DNA of 64,000 nucleotides from assembly GCA_045542485.1 (NCBI GenBank), contig JAZQLC010000010.1, positions 1 to 64,000 on the forward strand. The letters run 5' to 3'. A program made the position numbers and the translations under genes. A model generated the notes under the pieces. That model was not told the DNA's origin and searched no databases. It worked only from the letters and a program-made list of their open reading frames with translations. The DNA comes from SIG575 sp045542485. GTDB lineage: Bacteria; Bacillota; Clostridia; Oscillospirales; Acutalibacteraceae. This document shows positions 1-6,990 of the stretch, piece after piece. Position 1 is the first letter of the stretch. Every line of letters begins with the position of its first letter.

Positions 1-1768
1 CTGCTTCTCTCTCTTCAACTGTATCTGCACAGATCATTTCACGGAATGCTGCGATTCTTTCTGCTTCGAAGAACATATGCTCTGTACGGCAGAGACCGAT
101 ACCTTCAGCGCCGAGCTCACGAGCTTTCTTAGCGTCTGCGGGTGTGTCTGCGTTTGTACGAACTTTAAGTGTTCTGTATTTGTCAGCCCAATCCATGATT
201 CTGCCGAATTCACCAGCGATTTCAGCGTCTACTGTGGGGATGATACCGTCGTAGATGTTACCTGTTGAACCGTCGATTGAGATGTAGTCGCCTTCGTTGT
301 AAACTTTACCAGCGAGTTCGAACTTCTTGTTTTCTTCGTCCATTTTGATTTCGCCGCAACCAGATACACAGCATGTACCCATACCACGAGCAACAACAGC
401 TGCGTGTGATGTCATACCGCCACGAACTGTGAGGATACCCTGAGATGCTTTCATACCTGTGATATCTTCGGGAGATGTTTCAAGACGAACAAGAACAACT
501 TTTTCTCCTCTTGCATTCCATGCTTCTGCGTCTTCAGCTGTGAATACAACTTTACCGCAAGCAGCACCGGGAGATGCGCCAAGACCCTTACCTGCAGGTG
601 TTGCAGCTTTGAGTGCTTTTGCATCGAACTGAGGATGAAGGAGTGTGTCAAGGTTTCTGGGATCGATCATAGCAACTGCTTTCTTTTCGTCGATCATGCC
701 TTCGTCAACGAGGTCACAAGCGATTTTGAGAGCTGCCTTTGCTGTTCTCTTACCGTTTCTTGTCTGAAGCATATAGAGTTTACCAGCTTCGATAGTAAAT
801 TCCATATCCTGCATATCTCTGTAATGGTCTTCAAGGATGCCACATACTTTTACGAATTCTGCGTATGCTGCGGGGAACTTATCAGCCATCTGAGCGATAG
901 GCATGGGAGTTCTTACACCAGCAACAACGTCTTCACCCTGTGCGTTTACAAGGAATTCACCCATAAGGCCTTTTTCACCTGTTGCAGGGTCACGTGTGAA
1001 AGCAACACCAGTACCGCAATCGTCACCCATGTTACCGAATGCCATTGCCTGTACGTTAACTGCTGTACCCCATGAATAGGGAATATCGTTGTCACGACGG
1101 TAAACGTTTGCACGGGGGTTGTCCCATGAACGGAAAACAGCCTCAACAGCGCCCATAAGCTGTTCTTTGGGATCTGAGGGGAAGTCCTTACCGATCTTTG
1201 ATTTATATTCTGCTTTGAACTGACCTGCAAGTTCCTTGAGGTCTTCAGCTGTAAGCTCGATATCCTGAGTTACGCCTTTTGCTTCTTTCATTTCGTCGAT
1301 GAGCTGTTCGAAGTACTTCTTACCAACTTCCATAACAACGTCTGAATACATCTGAATGAATCTTCTGTAACAGTCCCAAGCCCAACGGGGGTTGCCTGAT
1401 TTTGCAGACATAACTTCTACAACTTCTTCGTTAAGACCGAGGTTGAGGATTGTATCCATCATACCGGGCATTGAAGCTCTTGCGCCTGAACGAACTGAAA
1501 CGAGAAGGGGATTCTCTTTATCGCCGAATTTTTTACCGACAACTTCTTCCATCTTGATGATGTATTCCATGATCTGTGCCTGGATTTCATCATTGATCTT
1601 TCTGCCGTCTTCATAGTACTGTGTACATGCTTCTGTTGAGATTGTGAAGCCCTGGGGAACAGGAAGACCGATGTGTGTCATCTCTGCAAGGTTTGCACCT
1701 TTACCACCGAGGAGTTCTCTCATGTCAGCGTTGCCTTCTGAGAACAGATAAACAAACTTTTTACTCAT
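1..1768 (-). CDS. ppdK: Pyruvate, phosphate dikinase (3'-truncated by window)
   Basis: Cytoplasmic enzyme that interconverts pyruvate + ATP + Pi and phosphoenolpyruvate + AMP + PPi, used in anaerobes for glycolysis or gluconeogenesis. The first 589 residues of an expected ~875 are present; the C-terminal PEP/pyruvate barrel is mostly off the window. The N-terminal ATP-grasp part begins MSKKFVYLFSEG and carries GGKGANLAEM. The swivelling phosphohistidine domain has TSHAAVVARGMG with the catalytic His at residue 455, the same number as in the well-studied Clostridium symbiosum enzyme. The ATG at 1766-1768 follows a GGAGG-type ribosome site. It is monocistronic toward the left as far as can be seen. 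Identification is certain from motifs and length; the missing end cannot be assessed. Confidence 0.96.
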   Translation of the reverse strand, partial: MSKKFVYLFSEGNADMRELLGGKGANLAEMTHIGLPVPQGFTISTEACTQYYEDGRKINDEIQAQIMEYIIKMEEVVGKKFGDKENPLLVSVRSGARASMPGMMDTILNLGLNEEVVEVMSAKSGNPRWAWDCYRRFIQMYSDVVMEVGKKYFEQLIDEMKEAKGVTQDIELTAEDLKELAGQFKAEYKSKIGKDFPSDPKEQLMGAVEAVFRSWDNPRANVYRRDNDIPYSWGTAVNVQAMAFGNMGDDCGTGVAFTRDPATGEKGLMGEFLVNAQGEDVVAGVRTPMPIAQMADKFPAAYAEFVKVCGILEDHYRDMQDMEFTIEAGKLYMLQTRNGKRTAKAALKIACDLVDEGMIDEKKAVAMIDPRNLDTLLHPQFDAKALKAATPAGKGLGASPGAACGKVVFTAEDAEAWNARGEKVVLVRLETSPEDITGMKASQGILTVRGGMTSHAAVVARGMGTCCVSGCGEIKMDEENKKFELAGKVYNEGDYISIDGSTGNIYDGIIPTVDAEIAGEFGRIMDWADKYRTLKVRTNADTPADAKKARELGAEGIGLCRTEHMFFEAERIAAFREMICADTVEEREA

Positions 1769-1826
1769 GTTTCTATACCTCCAAAAAAATAATTAACAAA
1801 TTTTCTCCCGTCTTCACGGGACTTCC

Positions 1827-1855
1827 ATTATAACATATAACGGAAGATTTTTCCA
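1827..1855 (-). promoter_or_regulatory. Likely sigma-A promoter of ppdK
   Basis: Read on the minus strand, TGGAAA (1855-1850), a 17-base spacer and a perfect TATAAT (1832-1827) lie about 60 bases upstream of the ppdK start. The predicted 5' leader contains a short GC hairpin (CCCGT/ACGGG, near 1807-1820) of unknown use. The -35 matches four of six consensus positions. Confidence 0.6.
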
Positions 1856-1944
1856 TACATTTTTCAAAAAATTTTAAATGTACATTTATAGAAAAAGCCC
1901 GTAATGGAATATTTTCCCACACAGGCGTTTTTCATCATATTGAA

Positions 1945-2208
1945 TTATTCAGCAAAACCCGATTCAACGAGTGCAACAAGCGCGTTGACTGCCTCTTCCT
2001 CGTCTGTTCCACCGGCAATAATACGGATGTCTGTACCACCCATAATACCGAGAGAAAGCACACCGAGAAGGCTCTTTGCATTTACTCTGCGCTCTTCCTT
2101 TTCAACCCAGATTGATGATTTGAATTCATTTGCTTTCTGGATGAAAAATGTTGCAGGACGAGCGTGAAGACCTACCTGATTCTGAACTGTAACGTCTTTA
2201 ACAAACAT
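1945..2208 (-). CDS. ptsH: Phosphocarrier protein HPr
   Basis: HPr relays phosphate from enzyme I to sugar-specific PTS permeases; in Firmicutes its serine-phosphorylated form also drives catabolite control with CcpA. The 87-residue protein has GLHARPA with His15 as the phosphorylated histidine and KSLLG with Ser46 as the HPr-kinase site, so it is a bifunctional HPr rather than a Crh-type protein, which lacks His15. I start at the ATG at 2206-2208 because GGGAG lies just upstream; an upstream extension in the same frame has no ribosome site and would add 19 non-conserved residues. It is transcribed alone; no enzyme I or HPr kinase gene is in the window. Confidence 0.95.
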   Translation of the reverse strand: MFVKDVTVQNQVGLHARPATFFIQKANEFKSSIWVEKEERRVNAKSLLGVLSLGIMGGTDIRIIAGGTDEEEAVNALVALVESGFAE

Positions 2209-2267
2209 ATCCGTAATCTCCCACCAAATAAAAATTCTTATACAAAGATATTTTATATCTTGCAATT

Positions 2268-2295
2268 ATTATATCACAAAACTTGTCTGCGTCAA
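2268..2295 (-). promoter_or_regulatory. Sigma-A promoter of ptsH
   Basis: On the minus strand TTGACG (2295-2290), 16 bases and TATAAT (2273-2268) precede ptsH by about 60 bases. The rest of the 2296-2497 divergent gap shows no gene. Confidence 0.7.
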
Positions 2296-2497
2296 CAAAA
2301 AAAATCCGTTTTTCAAATAATTCATAGAGAAAAACAAAGTCGGTCAAAAACACAACCCATTGTTTGTATAAATTGACCATTTGCAGAGTATCTTTTGTGA
2401 TATGTAACATAGACGGGTACTATATTCTATTCAGATTACACAAACTTTGTACCTGTGAATAAAAACTCAGCTGCTTTTTATGTGCAATCTGTCACTA

Positions 2498-2525
2498 TTG
2501 AAATGCTGTGGTTTTCTGTTATAAT
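2498..2525 (+). promoter_or_regulatory. Sigma-A promoter of the subtilase gene
   Basis: TTGAAA (2498-2503), a 16-base spacer and TATAAT (2520-2525) end 24 bases before the start codon; AAAGGAG lies between. The transcript leader would be short. Confidence 0.7.
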
Positions 2526-2549
2526 AGAGTACATAAAGGAGTGTTTTAT

Positions 2550-4190
2550 ATGAACAGAATCGTTTCTCTTATTTTGTCTTTTATCGCTGCGTTTTCCGGC
2601 CTCTTTACTATGCCCCAAAACGAAATCCCCTCGTATATTGAAAACATCAGCGAAGAAAACATTTGCCTTTACACCGAAAACACGGGCTTCGTGAAGGACA
2701 CTCTTCTTGTGATTTTTGAGGAAGACGCGACATTGTTTGATAAAATCTCTGTTTTTTCAAAGGCTGACGGAATGTGCGCGGGAAAAATCAGTGATCTGGG
2801 GCTTTACATACTGAAAACTCCCCTCTCTGATAAAGAAAGCGCCGACAAGCTTTCAAGAAATCTCACATCTCTTGACTGTGTGCTCCTTGCAAGTGTTTGC
2901 CCTGCAAAGAAATATGAAGAACAGTATACACCGAATGACCCCTTCATTGACGATAGGGGCTACGGCACAAACGATTGGGACGACGAAAATCCCGAGGGTA
3001 ACAACTGGCACATCGAGGCCACAGACACACGCTCTGCGTGGGGTTACAGAAGCCTTTTCACAAACATAAACCTCGGAGTTATTGACGGCGGTTTCGACAC
3101 CTCACACGAAGAACTTGAAGGAAAAATTTCTTTCCCCTCAAAGCGCGAGGAAAGAAGAAACAGACCTAATCACCACGGCACACACGTAGCAGGTATCATC
3201 TCTGCAAAGCAGGATAACGGTGTAGGCATCAGCGGTATATGTCCCGCATCTGCACTGATCTGCGTTGACTGGTCTCCCAGTACCAATCAGCTCTGGATAG
3301 GTGACCTTGAAATTCTCACAGGATTCAAAAAGGTTGTCAAATCAGGCGCAAAGGTTATCAACTTCTCCTTAGGAAATTCCGGCTCTGTGGGTGAAGAAAA
3401 ACATTCTCACCCGTCATTTGTAAGAAACCTTGACGCTCTGCTTTACTCCTATGCTATGGGAAATCTGCTGAAGAAGGGCTATGATTTCGTTGTCGTTCAG
3501 TCTGCAGGTAACGGAAACGACGGCGGCCACGCCATTGACGCTTCACAAAACGGTGTTTTCTGTGCTATCGACGAGAGTAACGCATTTCTTCCGTTCAACG
3601 GCATTGAGGCCGAAGATTTGCTTGACAGAATAATCATTGTAGGTTCTGCAAAAAACACAGAAAACGGATATATTCAATCCGATTCCTCAAATATCGGCAA
3701 CAAGGTTGACATCTGTGCTCCCGGCTATGACATTTACAGTTCCACCAAGGATAATACATATCTTTCAAAATCAGGAACATCAATGGCAGCTCCCGTTGTA
3801 ACCGGTGTGGCAGGACTTGTGTGGTCTGTAAACACTTCACTTACAGGCAAAGATGTAAAGAAAATCGTCTGTGAAAACACAAAAGATGAGGTTTTACCTG
3901 CTGAGGAAAGATATTTCGATTTCCTTGATTATCAGACTTACCCCTTAGTCAACGCAAAACTCGCCGTAGAAGCGGCACTGAAAGCAAAAGGAAACTTTTA
4001 CGACGTGAGAATTTCAGCAGGTGAAAAAGAAGAGGTCACTTTTGTCAGTGAAACAGGCAACAGATTTACTTTTGAAACTGATTCCTCAGGTACACTCACC
4101 TGTGTCCTCGAAAGCGGAAAATACACAGCAGAAACAGAAAACGCTGTGAAAGAAATCACGGTAAGCGGTGAAACAGTAATTGAATTTTAA
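2550..4190 (+). CDS. Secreted subtilisin-like (S8) serine protease
   Basis: A 546-residue predicted exported endopeptidase. Residues 1-20 or so form a signal peptide (MNRIVSLILSFIAAFSG). The S8 catalytic triad is complete: Asp179 in VIDGG, His209 in HHGTHVAG and Ser411 in SGTSMAAP, with the oxyanion Asn in QSAGNGND. Residues 30-130 form a propeptide-like region. The last ~70 residues look like a small beta-rich domain of unknown role; there is no sortase signal or transmembrane tail, so the enzyme is probably released. I use the ATG at 2550, which has AAAGGAG at the right distance, instead of an upstream in-frame ATG that lies inside the promoter region. It stands alone, divergent from ptsH. 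Confidence 0.93.
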   Translation: MNRIVSLILSFIAAFSGLFTMPQNEIPSYIENISEENICLYTENTGFVKDTLLVIFEEDATLFDKISVFSKADGMCAGKISDLGLYILKTPLSDKESADKLSRNLTSLDCVLLASVCPAKKYEEQYTPNDPFIDDRGYGTNDWDDENPEGNNWHIEATDTRSAWGYRSLFTNINLGVIDGGFDTSHEELEGKISFPSKREERRNRPNHHGTHVAGIISAKQDNGVGISGICPASALICVDWSPSTNQLWIGDLEILTGFKKVVKSGAKVINFSLGNSGSVGEEKHSHPSFVRNLDALLYSYAMGNLLKKGYDFVVVQSAGNGNDGGHAIDASQNGVFCAIDESNAFLPFNGIEAEDLLDRIIIVGSAKNTENGYIQSDSSNIGNKVDICAPGYDIYSSTKDNTYLSKSGTSMAAPVVTGVAGLVWSVNTSLTGKDVKKIVCENTKDEVLPAEERYFDFLDYQTYPLVNAKLAVEAALKAKGNFYDVRISAGEKEEVTFVSETGNRFTFETDSSGTLTCVLESGKYTAETENAVKEITVSGETVIEF

Positions 4191-4310
4191 TCCTCTCACG
4201 GTCTGCTGAACAGCACAATCCCCTTGTGTTTTCAAGGGAGGTTTTCAGCTCGTCATAAAGATAATTTATTAATCACAAAACGCATCGGAAGTTTTAAATC
4301 TTCCGATGCG
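4191..4310 (+). terminator. Intergenic gap with bidirectional terminator
   Basis: CGCATCGGAAG (4281-4291) pairs perfectly with CTTCCGATGCG (4300-4310); T-rich tracts follow on either strand, so it can serve both the protease and the convergent RyR operon. At 4220-4239 there is also CCCTTG...CAAGGG, resembling the palindrome in the repeat at 41.2 kb. Confidence 0.8.
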
Positions 4311-4338
4311 TTTGTTTATTCCGTGTCAGATCAGGTTT

Positions 4339-4620
4339 TTATTTTTTCTCGATGGTATATCCGAGAGAAAGAATCAGTTTGAGAGTTCCCATAGCAGTGT
4401 TTCGGTCATATTCCTTCTCCTGCTCGGGAAGATCCTCGTAAGGAACAAGGCAGGGCGTCGTCTTTTTCTCGTCGTTCCTTTCTTCTCCGTAAATCCAACC
4501 CTGAGAAATTCTGCTTTCTGCCCAGACATCGTGGACATTTTTAGCCACAAGCTCCGTCAGCTCCAGCAAATCCTCAGATAACCGGACAGAATCTGTATTT
4601 ACAGGTTTCGGTGTGTACAT
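4339..4620 (-). CDS. RyR-domain protein
   Basis: A 93-residue protein that is essentially one ryanodine-receptor (RyR, Pfam PF02026-like) domain. Visible hallmarks are YTPKPVNTDSVRL at the start, then ELTELVAKNVHDVWAESRI, QGWIYGEERNDEKK, PCLVPYEDLPEQEKEYDR and NTAMGTLKLILSLGY. In eukaryotes this repeat is found in the calcium-release channel; bacterial copies are common and have been proposed to bind small ligands, perhaps nucleotide-derived, but this is not settled. It starts 14 bases after the end of the 742-residue membrane protein gene on the same strand, so the two are almost certainly co-transcribed. Family assignment is confident; function is not known. Confidence 0.88.
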   Translation of the reverse strand: MYTPKPVNTDSVRLSEDLLELTELVAKNVHDVWAESRISQGWIYGEERNDEKKTTPCLVPYEDLPEQEKEYDRNTAMGTLKLILSLGYTIEKK

Positions 4621-4634
4621 AATTGTTTCTCCTT

Positions 4635-6863
4635 TTATTCAAAATCGCAATACGGATAATCATACACCTTATAATCCGTCGTACTGTTCTTCAGCTTACA
4701 GACCCTCACATTTGCCTCTTCCAGCATATCTCTGTGGGTAGATGTTGCATAGTTTCTGTCCATAGCCTCTTTGTCACTTTCAACAAGGAACGGATGAAGC
4801 TTGAGAGTAAGATTTTTGTGATTTTTCGTAATTGCAAAATAGTTTTCAAGCACTTCGTCGGATGGCTTCTTATATCCCATAGTACGGAGAAATGCATTCC
4901 ATCTTCTGTGTTCCATCCAAGCAAGATGCTTCTGCATTTCATCGGCGTTTTCATATCTTTCAACAGCCGCTTTATATCTTTCCCAATCTTTCGCGAAGCT
5001 TTCGTCATCACTTTTGCTGAAAACCGATTTTGTAATATATTCCGCCGCAAAAGCCTTATATTTTATATGCCGTGCTCTTGCATGGTCAGCCCAGTAGTTA
5101 TAGTCGCCACCGCGTCTTCCTCTGATTTTTTCAAGCGTATTCTTTTCATTTGCCTTTTCAACTGCTTCGTTTACACCTGAAATTGCATCATATTTTTTTC
5201 CGGTAGCCTTTGCATCATTTTCGGATTTTTTCATAAACACATTCTCGTAACTGTAAAGCTCACTGAGAGATGCAAACGGGTACATATAAACACCCGAATC
5301 CATTCCGTCTTTTTCTTTTTTGTATTCTTTTCTGCGGACTGTTTCGCAAAGGTCACTGTCATAGACTGAAAATGCGATAACCGTTTTCTTCTTTTTGGAC
5401 TCCAGATGGTCAAGAGCAAAATATCTCTTCATCTGACTTGCAATTTCGATGTTTTCTTCGTCTGAACCGATAGCAATTATCACATAGTCCGACTGCAGCA
5501 GACAGAAATCGTCGTCTTTATTCTTTTGTTTCAGTGTGCTGTGCAAATCATCTTTTTTCAGGTCACATTCATAATATCTGTATGTAAAATACGGGTCCGC
5601 TGTTTCATTTGTATCGGGATAAATTCTAAGAAGTTCTGACGTGGCTTCTTCACCATATTTTACGCCCGTTTCAAAAATATCGGTGTTGATGTAGCCGATA
5701 CGCTTTTTAAAAGCTTTCTCCTCTTCGTTGGTAACAAAGTTGATGTAAAGGTCCGTGCCGTAAATCTGACCGTACCAATACGCAGAGAGAAAGACCTCCG
5801 TGCCGATAGAACCCGTGCCCACAACAGTAACATTAAGTTTATGCTTTCCGTCTTCACCTTTTTCTCTGCCGACAAGAGGCTCATACAAAGGCAGTTCAAA
5901 GAAAAGGTTGTTCGCTATGTGTTTATATGTTTTAATCGGCTTGATTACGGGAAGCAACTCGCCGGGTGTGACTTTTCCCGAAACACACCTTGAATCCTTC
6001 TTGTATTTTTCTTCAAGCGTATCAAGAATTTCATTTTCAACAAGCTCGTGAACATCGCTCTGCATAAACAGATAAACGAATGATTCTTTCAGACCCACAG
6101 GATTTTCTTCCGCAAGAGTGGAAAGTGACTGAAGATTATTGATTTCCACATCGTCAATGAGAAAGAAGTGGTTTGAGCCGTGTTTTGATGTAAGTTTTTT
6201 TCTGATGCGGACGTGACGGATATCTCGTTTGAGAATAATCGCGCTCATTCTCTTTGCTTCAAAAAGCCTTTCGTTTTCACTTTCTTCGTCGGAATCTGAG
6301 TAAACATCAGTAAAAACAATAATTCTTCTTGTGATGGGGTTTGTATCCTCCTCTGAAAGACTCTTTGCCATAGCAAGTGAACGGTCATTGAGTTCGCTGA
6401 AATAGCAGAAATCTTTCCAGAATAGAAGAGTAGCCATGCTGAGCTTCAGTGACGGGAAAATCGTTGTTATTACCTCCAACAAAATTGCTCCGCCGAAGAC
6501 AGGTGCAATAACACCCAGCGTATATGCGTATCCCAGAGTCAGAAGTGCCAAAATTGAATTTTCAGGGAAAAGTTCTCTGCCCAGGTCTTTCACATTGAAC
6601 AAAAATTCGCCGTAATTAAGATCCATACTGAAAGATTGCAAAGTGTTTATAAAACTTACGAACACCCTTTCGCCAACAGACTCAATGCTACCAAAGAGAG
6701 ATGCAAAATGCAGAAATCCCAGAGCAAGAATTACGAACGCCGTTGAAATGAGCATTCTGATTGTGCCGGGGATTCTTTTACCCTTTCTCATATTATGTAT
6801 AACTGAAAAATAAATGCATATCGCAAACATCCCGATTGATGCAATCAAAAAAAACAAATTCAT
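4635..6863 (-). CDS. Membrane protein with NAD(P)-binding-type Rossmann domain and RyR-like C-terminus
   Basis: A 742-residue protein with about four N-terminal membrane segments (residues ~1-22, 37-58, 100-120 and 125-145), then a large cytoplasmic part. Around residue 335 the strand LNVTVVGTGSIGTEV is a GxGxxG Rossmann motif like that of TrkA-N/RCK domains that gate potassium channels, and VIIAIGSDEEN further on fits the same fold. An earlier segment, RIIVFTDVYSDSDEE, may be a second nucleotide-binding half. Near the C-terminus MEHRRWNAFLRTMGY resembles the conserved core of RyR-associated bacterial proteins. The ATG has GGAGG upstream. Layout (membrane, Rossmann, RyR-like, plus a free RyR protein) suggests a ligand-sensing membrane device, but no pore motif is evident and the role is unknown. 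Confidence 0.72.
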   Translation of the reverse strand: MNLFFLIASIGMFAICIYFSVIHNMRKGKRIPGTIRMLISTAFVILALGFLHFASLFGSIESVGERVFVSFINTLQSFSMDLNYGEFLFNVKDLGRELFPENSILALLTLGYAYTLGVIAPVFGGAILLEVITTIFPSLKLSMATLLFWKDFCYFSELNDRSLAMAKSLSEEDTNPITRRIIVFTDVYSDSDEESENERLFEAKRMSAIILKRDIRHVRIRKKLTSKHGSNHFFLIDDVEINNLQSLSTLAEENPVGLKESFVYLFMQSDVHELVENEILDTLEEKYKKDSRCVSGKVTPGELLPVIKPIKTYKHIANNLFFELPLYEPLVGREKGEDGKHKLNVTVVGTGSIGTEVFLSAYWYGQIYGTDLYINFVTNEEEKAFKKRIGYINTDIFETGVKYGEEATSELLRIYPDTNETADPYFTYRYYECDLKKDDLHSTLKQKNKDDDFCLLQSDYVIIAIGSDEENIEIASQMKRYFALDHLESKKKKTVIAFSVYDSDLCETVRRKEYKKEKDGMDSGVYMYPFASLSELYSYENVFMKKSENDAKATGKKYDAISGVNEAVEKANEKNTLEKIRGRRGGDYNYWADHARARHIKYKAFAAEYITKSVFSKSDDESFAKDWERYKAAVERYENADEMQKHLAWMEHRRWNAFLRTMGYKKPSDEVLENYFAITKNHKNLTLKLHPFLVESDKEAMDRNYATSTHRDMLEEANVRVCKLKNSTTDYKVYDYPYCDFE

Positions 6864-6950
6864 TTTCCGTCTCCTCCGTCCCGGTTTTTTTTACATAATA
6901 CCACTAATTATACCTTTTTTCAATGTTTTACAACATATATAACAAAAAAA

Positions 6951-6983
6951 ATCAGGCGTTTTCGCAGAACGACAACGCCTGAT
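6951..6983 (-). terminator. secA terminator
   Basis: ATCAGGCGTT (6951-6960) pairs with AACGCCTGAT (6974-6983); on the minus strand it is followed by a run of T, just past the secA stop. The remaining 6864-6950 gap holds nothing else recognisable. Confidence 0.85.
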
Positions 6984-6990
6984 TATAAGT

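Noticed and set aside
635..1230. Overlapping ORFs on both strands inside ppdK
   Set aside because: They are shadows; the ppdK frame has conserved PPDK motifs across the whole span.
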